Source of the DNA: JAWMQL01 sp033283165
GTDB lineage: Bacteria; Pseudomonadota; Gammaproteobacteria; Pseudomonadales; Halieaceae
Length of the DNA: 64,000 nt
Assembly (NCBI GenBank): GCA_033283165.1
Contig: JAWMQL010000003.1
Span: 744,001-808,000 of the forward strand
Reading direction: 5' to 3'
Shown here: positions 41,972-51,582 of the stretch, piece by piece
Numbering within the stretch: position 1 is the stretch's first letter
How the letters are laid out: each line of letters begins with the position of its first letter
Notes under the pieces: model-generated
Database searches by the model: none
Seen by the model: the letters and a program-made list of their open reading frames with translations, nothing else
Told to the model about the DNA's origin: nothing
Made by a program: the position numbers and the translations under genes

Positions 41972-42430
41972 ATGCCGCTCGACAAGACAGATTTCGCCAT
42001 CCTCAACCTGCTGCAGCATGATGCCAGCCTTTCGGCCGTGGAAATCGCCGACAAAGTGAACCTGTCCCAGCCGCCCTGCTGGCGGCGCATCAAACGCCTG
42101 GAGCAAGCGGGCTATATCGATCGGCGGGTGACCCTCCTCAATCGCAAGCGGCTGGGCCTGAATGTGGTGATCTACACCGAGGTCAAACTCTCGGCCAACG
42201 GGCGGCAGGCGGTGGGTGACTTCGAGGAGGCCATCCGCTCCTTTCCCGAGGTGACCGAATGCTATGTGATGCTGGGGCGCAGCGACTTCCTGCTGCGTAT
42301 CGTAGCCAGGGATGTGGAGGACTACGAGCGTTTCTTCCGGGACCACCTGTCACAGCTACCGGGTGTGCAGGACATCACCTCGTCGGTGGCACTCAGTGAG
42401 GTGAAGTACAGCACCGAGTTGCCGCTTTAG
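41972..42430 (+). CDS. bkdR: Lrp/AsnC-family regulator (BkdR-like)
   Basis: This 152-residue regulator has an N-terminal helix-turn-helix (DASLSAVEIADKVNLSQPPC, WRRIKRLEQAGYI) and a C-terminal RAM ligand-binding domain. It is divergent from bkdA1, the same arrangement as the BkdR activator of Pseudomonas, which responds to branched-chain amino acids. The name is assigned by family and context. Confidence 0.85.
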   Translation: MPLDKTDFAILNLLQHDASLSAVEIADKVNLSQPPCWRRIKRLEQAGYIDRRVTLLNRKRLGLNVVIYTEVKLSANGRQAVGDFEEAIRSFPEVTECYVMLGRSDFLLRIVARDVEDYERFFRDHLSQLPGVQDITSSVALSEVKYSTELPL

Positions 42431-42469
42431 TCGCCAACCGTTCTCACGGAATGTGATCATGCCACCTGT

Positions 42470-42997
42470 TCATTCGGCACTACCAGCCCGCTGACGCCGC
42501 TGCTCAATATAGGCCAACCGCTCCCGCGTCCCCCGGCGCGCTCCCGGGCCCGCAGCGATCTCGATATCTTCAGAACCCAGTGATTCAGATAATCCCCTGC
42601 GCGGCAGCAGTACAACCGCCACCGCCTCACCACTGGCTCGCTCGCGCATTTCCACGGGATAGCCGTCTTTGGCCAGCCAGTCATTTCCCCACTGCATCAA
42701 CGCTGCAATGACGGGAAAAGTACCTTCCCCCATCGGCGTCAGTCGATAGCCCTCCCGGCCCGGCGATTCTGGCAGTGGGAATCGCTCCACCAATCCGTTC
42801 TCGATCAGGCGGTTGAGCCGCTCGACAAGCAGGTTGCGTGCGGCGCCGAGTATCTCGGCAAACTCGCCGAAGCGTGTCGCGCCGTGAAACAGCTCCCGCA
42901 AGATGAGCAGGGTCCAGCGATCGCCGATCAGCTCCGCCGCCAGGGCAATGGAGCAGTTGGTCAGCGAAAGCGGTTTTTTACGCGTCGGTCGCGGCAT
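42470..42997 (-). CDS. HxlR-family transcriptional regulator
   Basis: The 175-residue product begins with the HxlR signature: NCSIALAAELIGDRWTLLIL with a leading Cys, then ELFHGATRFGEFAEIL and the winged helix LLVERLNRLIENGLVERFPL. A C-terminal extension of about 65 residues continues beyond the core domain. It converges with the Lrp-type gene. It lies downstream of the flavoprotein gene on the same strand, whose promoter carries the palindrome at 45037, a possible target. HxlR proteins commonly sense aldehydes, quinones or redox state through the Cys. Confidence 0.88.
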   Translation of the reverse strand: MPRPTRKKPLSLTNCSIALAAELIGDRWTLLILRELFHGATRFGEFAEILGAARNLLVERLNRLIENGLVERFPLPESPGREGYRLTPMGEGTFPVIAALMQWGNDWLAKDGYPVEMRERASGEAVAVVLLPRRGLSESLGSEDIEIAAGPGARRGTRERLAYIEQRRQRAGSAE

Positions 42998-43141
42998 GGC
43001 TGAATCCCCTTATTACTGGAATGACGTTTCAGGCAATCACCCGTCAGAACGCTGACATCGACAATCATCCGGTGGTCTCCGCTCTGTGACGTCAAATACA
43101 CCACGCCGGTTGAGTACTGTGAACGAGCCGAGCATCATGCC

Positions 43142-45001
43142 CTACCCTTCCACACGCTCATACTTGCGCCTGGGCGGGAGGCTTTCCAGGTCGTGGTCAC
43201 AGGCGGTCAGGCTGGCGACCAGCGTCTTCAACTCGTCGAGATGATTCTCGAGCAGGCCTCGAGGCGTCACATCGTACTTCAGGCACAGGGTAGCCGCCGC
43301 GGCCACCGCAACCCCGTGTTGCGCCCCGTTACCCATCAGCTTGGTAGCGGACCCAGCCACATGGGTGACACTGATGTGCTTACCCGCCATCATCAGGTTG
43401 TCGATGTTGGCTGAATAAAGACAGCGGAAGGGAATCTCGTAAAGCTCCAGGTCCCGTCTGTCGAAGATCCAGTCTTTCAGCCGGAAGTCGTACTTACCCT
43501 CTCCCGGTTCCCATGCACAGTGGATACAGAAGGAGCCGTCATTGGCAATCAAGGTGTCGTCAAAGCGGGTGTGGTGGCGGATATCGTTCTCCGTGAGGAT
43601 GTAGTCACCGCGGTAGCGCTTGAACTCGCCCTGCGCGGCGACATGGGCCATCCAGTCAAACTCGAGATTGGCATACTCCTCGGGCTTCAGCTGCTTGACG
43701 TTCCAGAAGGTGCCGTACAGGGCGCGCATCAGGTAGTCGCGCACCAGCTCGCCCGAAGTGTAGGGGTCCAGCCACTGGCCGTACTCCCAGAAGTGCGTCG
43801 CAGGAAAGACGTCCGCCTTGCTGCCGAAGCGGAACTCGGGGGTCGCGGGATTCTCGTTCGCGATCGGTCCGGGGCCGTTTTCCAGGCCGGGTTTGACCAA
43901 CTGGCCACTCAGGTTCGCGTAGTCCTTGGCGACCTCGGTGGCCCAGGGCACGTCCGGGAACGGCACCGGCTCATCGGCCATCCGGGTACGGAAGAACAGC
44001 GTATTGCCGTGGTGCATGTCGTCGGCCGTCTCGGGCGCATAGGGCTCATTGAATTCCGAGCGCGCCTCGCGACCAAACAGGGTCTCCGCGCCAGCCAGGA
44101 TACCCAGCATCGCAACACCGGAGGTGTCGATAAACAACTTGCCGTAGAAGCGACGCTCGTAACCACCCCGCGCCTGCACGGCGTCGATAGCGATGACTTT
44201 GGCATCTTCCGTGATTGCATTGAAAACTCGATGCTCCAGGAACACATGCGCTGTAGGCTCTGCGTGCAGCAGGGACAGAGCCACGATGTCCCCGTCAGCG
44301 GTACGGGCAGACAATTCCTTCAGGAGAGCGCCCTGGGTACCCCGCGGCATCAGGCCGATCTCCTTGCTGGCGTTGCCACCCAGCACCGGACGGTCGTGCA
44401 CCAGGGCGACCGTCAGCCCCTGCCGCGCCACCGCCAGCGCGGCGGCGCAGCCGGAAATGCCGCCCCCAATCACCACCACGTCGAAATGGCCCGCATCCAC
44501 CGGTTGTTCAGGCAGGCCGCGCAGGGCTCTGCGCCAGGCCCTCGTTGCCTCGTTGACCTCGTTCGGGGGGATGGAGCCGTCCGCGCTCAGGTAGATGGCA
44601 TCGCAGCGACCCGCGAAACCGGTCAAATCATGGAGTGCAAGGGATGCATCACCTTTCGGCAGGCGCACTGTTCCCGCCGACTGCCACGACCAGTCCTGGT
44701 CATTGGCGCCGAACACCGTGTCCAGACGCTGGCCATTTACCGATAGCATAAACCGCCCTGGGTGGTGTTCGGGTACCCAGTCCTTGGCCCGCACCCAGAC
44801 TTCAAAGACAGCATCTTCCGATACCGAGACCGTCGTGGTCGCGTCCGCGACCGGGCGGCCCAGACCATGGGCAAGCAAGTAGGGCGATCCCATTTCTCGC
44901 TCGAACTGGGAATCGACCACCCAGCCACCATAATCATCGAAGTCTTCGGCCTCGATCAGGATTCCTCTGGGGGGCGCGATACCCTGGCATGCATCATTCA
45001 T
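43142..45001 (-). CDS. FAD-dependent oxidoreductase with N-terminal beta-sandwich domain
   Basis: The 619-residue product has two parts. Residues 1 to about 165 resemble carbohydrate-binding-like beta-sandwiches (ILIEAEDFDDYGGWVVDSQF, ATTTVSVSEDAVFEVWVRAK). From about residue 173 a FAD_oxidored-type flavoprotein begins (FDVVVIGGGISGCAAALAVA, RPVLGGNASKEIGLMPRG). FAD-domain members with such fusions occur in sugar- or polymer-degrading loci. There is no signal peptide, so it is cytoplasmic. The substrate is unknown. An isolated operator-like palindrome lies 36 bp upstream. Confidence 0.82.
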   Translation of the reverse strand: MNDACQGIAPPRGILIEAEDFDDYGGWVVDSQFEREMGSPYLLAHGLGRPVADATTTVSVSEDAVFEVWVRAKDWVPEHHPGRFMLSVNGQRLDTVFGANDQDWSWQSAGTVRLPKGDASLALHDLTGFAGRCDAIYLSADGSIPPNEVNEATRAWRRALRGLPEQPVDAGHFDVVVIGGGISGCAAALAVARQGLTVALVHDRPVLGGNASKEIGLMPRGTQGALLKELSARTADGDIVALSLLHAEPTAHVFLEHRVFNAITEDAKVIAIDAVQARGGYERRFYGKLFIDTSGVAMLGILAGAETLFGREARSEFNEPYAPETADDMHHGNTLFFRTRMADEPVPFPDVPWATEVAKDYANLSGQLVKPGLENGPGPIANENPATPEFRFGSKADVFPATHFWEYGQWLDPYTSGELVRDYLMRALYGTFWNVKQLKPEEYANLEFDWMAHVAAQGEFKRYRGDYILTENDIRHHTRFDDTLIANDGSFCIHCAWEPGEGKYDFRLKDWIFDRRDLELYEIPFRCLYSANIDNLMMAGKHISVTHVAGSATKLMGNGAQHGVAVAAAATLCLKYDVTPRGLLENHLDELKTLVASLTACDHDLESLPPRRKYERVEG

Positions 45002-45036
45002 CGCAGATAATTCCTGCTCAGCGAATTTTAGAGATT

Positions 45037-45057
45037 AAAGTTTATACTTTAAACTTT
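45037..45057. promoter_or_regulatory. AT-rich operator-like palindrome upstream of the flavoprotein
   Basis: AAAGTTTA-TACTT-TAAACTTT is a perfect 8-bp inverted repeat 36 bp before the flavoprotein start codon at 45001. It stands out in GC-rich surroundings. The nearby HxlR regulator is a candidate binder. No other copy was noticed in the window. The rest of 45002-45197 shows no gene. Confidence 0.55.
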
Positions 45058-45197
45058 GTCACCACAAGGCGCGCACGTACAGGCATTGGCCAATCTCCAT
45101 TGAACAAGCGAGCCCTGACGCGCTACCGAGATGTCAGCTTAGGTATGCACTCACAGGAATCTGTCGGGGTAACAAAACGGGCGTGAACTACCACAGT

Positions 45198-47081
45198 TCA
45201 TACGGCAAAACAGGAACAGCCCATCGCCCCCCAGAAGGCATGCCTCGCCCGATCCGCGATCGGCAGGGGTGTCTGCCAGGCAATACCATGGTCATGACCG
45301 TGCAGCGTGCAAGCCCGCGCACAGCACTTCCCCTCGGGTGCCCGGGTCCGGCTCGCCTGCGCCGCGCCCTGGGGCAGGCCGTAGTGGCCGCCAAAACGAT
45401 GCACCGGTGACCATTCCGGCGCCGGTGGCGGCAGGGGCGGGTCGAAGTCGCTGAACTCCCCGCCCGCGTGCACGATACGCCCGCCCATCACCGTCAACAC
45501 CGCGTACAGGCCCTTGATCGCCTCCTCCTCCACCTGCAGGAAGTCATCCGAGAGCACCGCCAGGTCGGCGAGCGCACCCGCCTCGAGGGAGCCCTTGCTG
45601 TGCTCCTCGCCGGAAAACCAGCTGGAGCCCTTGGTCCACAGGTAGAGTGCCGTCAGGCGATCCAGCCGGTTGTCGGGCTCATACAGGGACAGCCCGCCCA
45701 GGGTCTTGCCGGTCACCAGCCAGTACAGCGCCACCCAGGGGTTGTAGCTGGCGACCCGCGTGGCATCGGTGCCGGCGCCCACGGGCACCCCCATCGCCAG
45801 CATGCGACGGATGGGGGGCGTGTGCCGGGCCATGTCCTGCCCGTAGCGGTCGACGAAGTACTCGCCCTGGAAGGCCATCCGGTGCTGGATGGCGATGCCG
45901 CCGCCGAGGGTCCGGATGCGCTCGATATTGGCTTCGCTGATGGTTTCCGCGTGATCGATGATGAAGCGGAGTCCGTCGAAGGGGGTATCCCGGTCGACGC
46001 GTTCGAACACCGTCAGGAAACGGCTGATGGTCTCGTCGTAGGTGGCGTGGATGCGAAAGGGCCAGCGGTGACCGACCAGCAGGCGCACAATGTCCTCCAG
46101 CTCGGACTCCATGGTCGGTGCGAGGTCCGGCCGGGGCTCCAGGAAATTCTCGAAGTCCGCAGCGGACCAGGCCAGGTTTTCGCCGGCCGCGTTGAGCCGC
46201 AGGAGCTCATCGCCCTCACCGTAGGCAAGGTATTCCAGCCACTGGGAATAGTCGTTCAACTCCTCGCCCCTGCGCTGGGCAAACAGGTTGTAGGCCACGC
46301 GGACTGTCATATCATCATTGTCATGGAGTTGCTCGATGACTGCGTAATCGTCGGGGTACTGCTGCCCCCCGCCCCCGGCATCGATCACCGAGGTCACCCC
46401 CAGGCGGTTCAACTCGCGCATGAAGTGGCGCGTGGAGTTGTACTGGTACTCCTCCGGCAACACCGGCCCCCTGGCCAGGGTAGAGTAAAGGATCAGCGCC
46501 GAGGGTTTGGCGATCAGCATGCCCGTGGGCTGCCCTGCCCCGTCGCGCTCGATCTGTCCGCCGGGCGGGTCCGGCGTATCCCTGTCGATGCCGAGCACCC
46601 GGATTGCCGCCCGGGTCAGCAGGGCCCTGCCGTACAGGTGCAGGATGAATACCGGGGTGTCCGGTGCCGCGGCATTGATTTCCTGCAGTGTCGGCATGCG
46701 CCGCTCCGCAAACTGGAACTCGCTCCAGCCGCCCACGACACGCACCCATTGCGGGGGCGGCGTGTGGTGCGCCTGCAGCCTGAGCTTTTCCAGGGCCGAC
46801 GCCAGCGAGGGCTCGCCCTCCCAGCGCAGCTCCATGTTGTAGCTGAGCCCGCCGCGGATCAGGTGGGTGTGGGAGTCATTCAGCCCCGGGATGACCCGCC
46901 GCCGGTTCAGGTCGATGACCCGGGTTCTCTCGCCACGATACGCCATCACCTCCGGCTCGGCCCCCACCGCCAGGACCTTGCCATTGGCGATGGCGATCGC
47001 GGTCGCTTCTGCCTGGCCCTGGGCCAGGGTCGTGATCCTGCCGTTGTGGAGTATCAGGTCTGCCACGGTGGTCGTTGCCAT
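45198..47081 (-). CDS. YtcJ-like metal-dependent amidohydrolase
   Basis: The product of about 627 residues starts at the ATG (MATTTVADLILHNGRITTLA) with a GAGGAG Shine-Dalgarno. Amidohydrolase family 3 features are the metal pair NDSHTHL (about residues 68-74), then IIDHAETISEANIER, and GVPVGAGTDATRVAS with the catalytic Asp, followed by a C-terminal strand (GALADLAVLSDDFLQVEEE). It has a long C-terminal tail ending GAMGCSCFAV, a Cys-x-Cys terminus. Hydrolysis of an amide or cyclic amide is expected. Members often occur next to transport genes. The substrate is not determinable. Confidence 0.88.
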   Translation of the reverse strand: MATTTVADLILHNGRITTLAQGQAEATAIAIANGKVLAVGAEPEVMAYRGERTRVIDLNRRRVIPGLNDSHTHLIRGGLSYNMELRWEGEPSLASALEKLRLQAHHTPPPQWVRVVGGWSEFQFAERRMPTLQEINAAAPDTPVFILHLYGRALLTRAAIRVLGIDRDTPDPPGGQIERDGAGQPTGMLIAKPSALILYSTLARGPVLPEEYQYNSTRHFMRELNRLGVTSVIDAGGGGQQYPDDYAVIEQLHDNDDMTVRVAYNLFAQRRGEELNDYSQWLEYLAYGEGDELLRLNAAGENLAWSAADFENFLEPRPDLAPTMESELEDIVRLLVGHRWPFRIHATYDETISRFLTVFERVDRDTPFDGLRFIIDHAETISEANIERIRTLGGGIAIQHRMAFQGEYFVDRYGQDMARHTPPIRRMLAMGVPVGAGTDATRVASYNPWVALYWLVTGKTLGGLSLYEPDNRLDRLTALYLWTKGSSWFSGEEHSKGSLEAGALADLAVLSDDFLQVEEEAIKGLYAVLTVMGGRIVHAGGEFSDFDPPLPPPAPEWSPVHRFGGHYGLPQGAAQASRTRAPEGKCCARACTLHGHDHGIAWQTPLPIADRARHAFWGAMGCSCFAV

Positions 47082-47267
47082 GCCGGTGCTCCTCATTGCG
47101 GTGATCTCTCCCCGTGCCGTTGCCCGGGCGCCCGCCCGGTTGCAGGGGGTTCGTCGATTCCGGGCTCGCGCTCAGAATCGTCCAGGTGCGGAAACCACTA
47201 TAGGCTCAGGGAAAATTCAAACAATCGATTAAATTTGCGCTCTGGGTTTAGGGAATCTAAACCCCTG

Positions 47268-48196
47268 TCAGGGGACGACGACCATGCCCAGGCAGCACAT
47301 CAGTTCCTCCGCCACCCACTCCTGGAAGGCCTTGGCCAGTGGCGTATGCTTCAAGTCCCTGCGACAGACGATCTGGTAGTTGATCCCCGTGGACAACTCG
47401 GGACCAAAGGGGCAGACCAGGCGCCCGTCGGCAATGTCCCGGGATGCGATCACCTTGCGCCCCAGCACCACACCCGCGCCCATGATGGCCGCATCCAGCG
47501 CCTGGTCGTGATATGCGCCGAAATTGACTCCGCGCATGGCGGATTCCCGCGGCAGCCCCGCCGCCGCAAACCAGTCCGGCCAGGACGAGGTGTGAGGGAA
47601 GTGACGGCTGACGTCCTCGAACAACAGGGGCACCCGGAGCAGGTCCTTCGGCTCCCGGAGTCGCTGTGCCTCGATATAGGCCGGGGACGTCAGGGGCATC
47701 ATGGTCTCCTCGCCCAGCCAGATCCGATCCAGGGCAGGGTCGTCGTCGTTGCTCAGGCGGATACCGACATCGATGTGATGCTCGGCGTAGTCAAGCCGGG
47801 TGAAGCTAGAGGTAATGCGGATATCCGCCTCGGGAAGGCGTTCGAGAAAGGTAGCCATGCGGGGCGCCAGCCACTTGGCGGCCAGGGGGGGCCGGTGGCC
47901 ACAATCAGCGTGTTGCTGTCGCTCAGGGGTTTGACCCCTTCCACCGCCTCCCGGAGCCGAAGGAAGGCATCGGCCAGTCCAGTGTTGAGCCGCACGCCCG
48001 CAGGGGTCAGCACCAGCCGGCGGTTGCGTCGGACGGTCAGCTGGCAGTCCAGTTCCGCCTCCAGCTTCTTGACCATCTGGCTGACGGCGCCGGGGGTCAC
48101 ACTGAGTTCTTCCGCCGCCTGCTTGATCGAGCCGTTACGCGCCAGGCTCTCGAAGGCGCGCAACGCCAGCAGTGAAGGCAGGCGGCGGCAGGGCAA
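47268..48196 (-). pseudogene. LysR-family regulator with a frameshift
   Basis: Two frames encode one LysR protein. The N-terminal part (48196 to about 47890) has the helix-turn-helix FESLARNGSIKQAAEELSVT and PGAVSQMVKKLEAEL. The C-terminal part (about 47885 to 47268) has the substrate-binding domain (RITSSFTRLDYAEHHIDVGI). They meet at a run of seven G (47885-47891 on the plus strand). One added base would restore ATGPPLAAKWLAPRMATFLE. This is either a real homopolymer mutation or a sequencing error. The intact protein would be about 310 residues, GcvA-like. It starts 4 bp after the ilvE stop. Confidence 0.88.
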
Positions 48197-48199
48197 GGC

Positions 48200-49273
48200 T
48201 CAGTCCCGGCCCACGTCCATCACCCAGCCGAAGGGGTCCTCGGCGTCGCCGTACTGGATGGCCATCAGCGAATCAAACAGGCGCCGGGCGACCGGGCCGG
48301 TCTCGCCGCCGTTGATCGGGTACTCCCGGTCCTGCATGGCCATCAGCCCCACCGGGGAGACCACGGCGGCGGTGCCGCAACCGAACACCTCGGTGATCTT
48401 GCCGCTGTCGATATCCGCCAGCACCTGGTGGATATCGAGGCGCGCCTCCTCCACTTCGTAGCCCAGCGTTGGCGCCAGCTTGAGCAGGGAGTCCCGGGTG
48501 ATGCCCGGCAGGATGGAACCGCTCAGCGCCGGGGTCTTGATCAGCTTGCCCTCGTACACGAAGCAGATGTTCATCGCGCCCACCTCCTCCACATAGCGGC
48601 CCTCGATAGCATCCAGCCACAGCACCTGGGTGTAGCCCTTCTTGGCCACCTCCTCGCTGACAAACAGGCTGGCGGCGTAGTTACCGCCCGTCTTGGCCTC
48701 GCCCACGCCGCCTTTCACCGCGCGACGGCAGACATCCGAAACATAGACCGAGACCGGGTTGAAGCCCTGGGGGTAGTAGGGGCCGGCAGGGCCGGTGATG
48801 ATGAAATGCATGTAGGCCGCCGCGGCGCCCAGGCCCAGCTTGGGCGAGGTGGCGATCATGGCGGGGCGAATGTACAGGGAGGAGCCCGCATCACCTGGCA
48901 CCCACGCGCGGTCGAGGCTCACCAGTTGGCGGATGGCCTCTACGTGGAAGGCTTCATCCACCTGGGGCATCACCATGCGCGCGGCGGAGCGGTTGAAGCG
49001 GGCCGCATTGGCGTCCGGCCGGAACAGGTTGATTCCGCCATCCTTGCGCCGGTAGGCCTTCAGGCCCTCAAAGATTTCCTGGCTGTAGTGCAATACCGCA
49101 GCGGCAGGATGCAGGGAGAGATTCTCGAGGGGGCGGATCTGCGCGTCGTGCCAGCCCTGTCCCGCATCGTAAACCTGGGAGAACATGTGGTCGGCGAAAC
49201 CCGTACCAAAGGAATATTTTTCCGGGCAGCGACCGCGTTCGGCTTCGGGAAGGGCGTTAATCTCCATGGTCAT
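48200..49273 (-). CDS. ilvE: Branched-chain amino acid aminotransferase
   Basis: The product of about 357 residues starts at the ATG at 49273 (MTMEINALPEAERGRCP); a GTG 13 codons upstream is possible. It is a fold-type IV PLP enzyme with FEGLKAYRRKDGGINLFRPD, the Schiff-base Lys in GVGEAKTGGNYAASL, the EEVGAMNICFVYEGKLIKTP segment and the GCGTAAVVSPVG loop. It transaminates Leu, Ile and Val with 2-oxoglutarate. Together with BCKDH and the amino acid dehydrogenase it completes the entry steps of branched-chain catabolism, about 7 kb away. It is immediately upstream of the frameshifted LysR gene. Confidence 0.95.
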   Translation of the reverse strand: MTMEINALPEAERGRCPEKYSFGTGFADHMFSQVYDAGQGWHDAQIRPLENLSLHPAAAVLHYSQEIFEGLKAYRRKDGGINLFRPDANAARFNRSAARMVMPQVDEAFHVEAIRQLVSLDRAWVPGDAGSSLYIRPAMIATSPKLGLGAAAAYMHFIITGPAGPYYPQGFNPVSVYVSDVCRRAVKGGVGEAKTGGNYAASLFVSEEVAKKGYTQVLWLDAIEGRYVEEVGAMNICFVYEGKLIKTPALSGSILPGITRDSLLKLAPTLGYEVEEARLDIHQVLADIDSGKITEVFGCGTAAVVSPVGLMAMQDREYPINGGETGPVARRLFDSLMAIQYGDAEDPFGWVMDVGRD

Positions 49274-49340
49274 CTCTGCTAAAGGTTCCTTGCTTAGTCG
49301 TGAGCCAGTCACTGTCGAAGGGTTTCGTTCACTTTGCTGA

Positions 49341-50702
49341 CTATTCGCGGATACCCAGCAAAAATATCAGTGCAATTACCAGCGGTACTGGCCAACGCAC
49401 CAGGAAACGCCATAGGCCGTACAGCGCACCCGATCTGAGTGCCAGCTCCTCACGGCTGGCGTCGCGGCTCATGAACCAGCCAGCAAAAATCGTAATCAAC
49501 AGGCCACCCAGCGGCAGCAGAACCTGGTTGGACACATAATCCGTCGCCGAATTGAGCGGCAAACCCAACAACCGCCAGTCCGCCAGCACGGTATATCCCA
49601 GAACGCTGATACCACTCAACAGGCAATTGGTACCCACCACAACCACCGTCGCCCGGTGACGCGGGAAGCCGTGTAACTCCTCCAGCCATGACACCAGTGA
49701 CTCCAACAGGCCAACCATGGAGGTGATCCCGGCCACCGAAAGCAGCAGGAAGAACATGCAGGAGAAAAAGTAACCTCCGGGCATCTGCGCAAACGCCACC
49801 GGCAGCGTCTGGAAGATCAGCCCTGGCCCTGCCGCTGGGTCAAGTCCATTGCCGAATACCGCTGGAAAAATCACCAACCCGGCGAGTAAGGCCACCAAGG
49901 TATCCGCAACTACGATAATGACCGCAGAGGAGACAATGTTGGTCTCTTTCGGCAGGTAGGAGCCGTAGGCCATCATCGCGGCCATACCCACGCCGACCGA
50001 GAAAAATGCCTGGCCCAGCGCGGCTAACACCACGCCGCTGTCGAGCTTGCTGAAATCAGGTGTAAACAGCCATTCCAGCGCTTCTGCGAAGCCACCGGCG
50101 AACGCATTGAACACCACCAGCAAGACCATCAGGGCAAACAGGGTCGGCATCAGCACGATGACCGCACGCTCGATACCGTTTTTGACTCCCCCATACAGAA
50201 TGCCACCACAGATCAGCAGACCCAACGCAGTCCAGAACAGCATCCCGACGGTATCGCCCATCATGGCGTCAAATTCCGCGTCTGCCGCAGCTGCTTCCAC
50301 TCCGACAAACCCGGTGGTTACCGCCTTGAAAAAATACCAGAGGACCCAGCCGCAGATAACGGCATAGACTATCTGAATCAGGAACGCGGCTAACTGATTC
50401 ACGTAGCCGACACCAATCCAGGCCTGCGAACGGCGTTCCTGGGCGGCCACGGCCTTCATGGAACCGGCAGTACCCGCCTGACCACGCCGGCCGATCATGA
50501 TTTCGGCGATCACGATCGGTACACAGATAACAAAAGCGCAGACCAGGTAGACCAGTACGAAAGCAGCACCGCCGTTCTCACCCGTGACGTAGGGAAAGCG
50601 CCAGATATTGCCGAGGCCGACGGCGAAGCCCACCGAGGCCATGAGAAAGCCGAAGCGGGAAGACCAGTGGTCGTGATTTTGCACTACTGCTGAACCTGCC
50701 AC
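49341..50702 (-). CDS. Sodium-dependent neurotransmitter:sodium symporter (NSS) family transporter
   Basis: This 453-residue protein has about twelve transmembrane helices. The sodium/substrate-binding helix 1 reads MASVGFAVGLGNIWRFPYVT. A second sodium-site helix carries the unwound centre in helix 6 (ALGQAFFSVGVGMAAMMAYG). It starts with GTG at 50702. Bacterial members import amino acids (LeuT, TnaT). Its position upstream of ilvE (28 bp from its GTG form) suggests branched-chain or related amino acid uptake. Confidence 0.92.
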   Translation of the reverse strand: MAGSAVVQNHDHWSSRFGFLMASVGFAVGLGNIWRFPYVTGENGGAAFVLVYLVCAFVICVPIVIAEIMIGRRGQAGTAGSMKAVAAQERRSQAWIGVGYVNQLAAFLIQIVYAVICGWVLWYFFKAVTTGFVGVEAAAADAEFDAMMGDTVGMLFWTALGLLICGGILYGGVKNGIERAVIVLMPTLFALMVLLVVFNAFAGGFAEALEWLFTPDFSKLDSGVVLAALGQAFFSVGVGMAAMMAYGSYLPKETNIVSSAVIIVVADTLVALLAGLVIFPAVFGNGLDPAAGPGLIFQTLPVAFAQMPGGYFFSCMFFLLLSVAGITSMVGLLESLVSWLEELHGFPRHRATVVVVGTNCLLSGISVLGYTVLADWRLLGLPLNSATDYVSNQVLLPLGGLLITIFAGWFMSRDASREELALRSGALYGLWRFLVRWPVPLVIALIFLLGIRE

Positions 50703-50738
50703 GCGCTACTCTTTATCGTCCTCGAAAGGGTATGGCAG

Positions 50739-50766
50739 GTTAAACTATTCAGCTTATATGAGTCAA
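50739..50766 (-). promoter_or_regulatory. Putative sigma-70 promoter of the NSS transporter gene
   Basis: On the minus strand TTGACT (50766-50761), a 16-bp spacer and TTTAAC (50744-50739) lie 37 bp before the GTG at 50702. The wider AT-rich stretch is distinct from its surroundings. Confidence 0.4.
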
Positions 50767-50857
50767 TTAGCTTAATCTGAAGTCTGGTGGGTGGAGGCAT
50801 TGCAGACCACGGAAGTGTTGGCGACATCGCGTTCGCAAGGTTAATGCAATTACACGT

Positions 50858-51475
50858 TTACCGGGAACGGGTATTGACTACGCCACGGTCCAACTCGACA
50901 CCACTCTTCACAACCCGCGAGATATACTGCGCGTTGTAGATTGTTTCCAGGGGGTTCCTGTCGAGCACCAGAAAGTCCGCCAGCTTGCCGGGTTCGATGC
51001 TGCCGAGGTGATCAGCCACCCGCATTACAGCGGCGGCGTTGATGGTCGCTGCCTGTAACAGCGTTGCCGGTTGCAGGCCTGCTCAATGGGCGACGGCACG
51101 GATTGACCATTGAAAATCTTCACCATCTGCGGGAACGCAGCGATGGTGGGCGCCACATAAATACCCTTCTCCACGACCTTTTGCACAAATGCATCGGATA
51201 CCGGTTCGCCAAAGGGTAGGTGGGCGAAGGCATTGAGGCCAGCATCCACTAGGGCGTAGGCCTTCCCGGCCTCCATGATATCGACCAGGGTGGGCAGATT
51301 GCGCCGGTGTGTCTCTTCGACTTCTGCCGCCGGTAATGGAGCGAACTGCTCCGGCGTCAAGTTCGGCTCGGCAGCCGGTAGGGAACCGAAGCAACCGAAC
51401 TTGATACCATAGGCATCGGGATCATTGAACTTCCTCACCAAGCTTCGGATACCCTCCTTTGTATCCGAGCTCTAG
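50858..51475 (-). pseudogene. Amidohydrolase pseudogene with internal deletion
   Basis: The piece 51475-51070 encodes a middle part of an imidazolonepropionase-like amidohydrolase (DTKEGIRSLVRKF, then ALVDAGLNAFAHLPFGEPVS). In another frame, 51058-50858 encodes the C-terminus (ATLLQAATINAAAVMRVADH, LGSIEPGKLADFLVLDRNPL, ending NTRSR and a TAA). The 5' half and the segment with the catalytic Asp between the two pieces are missing. An in-frame stop at about 51476 blocks extension. No single open protein can be made. Confidence 0.8.
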
Positions 51476-51582
51476 GTCGCCGGCTCGCGATCAAAAGGCC
51501 GTAAAAATATATGGATGGATTGCCGTTGAAGCCTGTACAAAGCCTATAACCCAAGTGGACTAAAGATCACTGCCAAATCCTG

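Noticed and set aside
45468..48461. 997-codon open frame on the plus strand
   Set aside because: It runs antisense to the amidohydrolase, LysR and ilvE genes. It has no recognisable domain and no Shine-Dalgarno.
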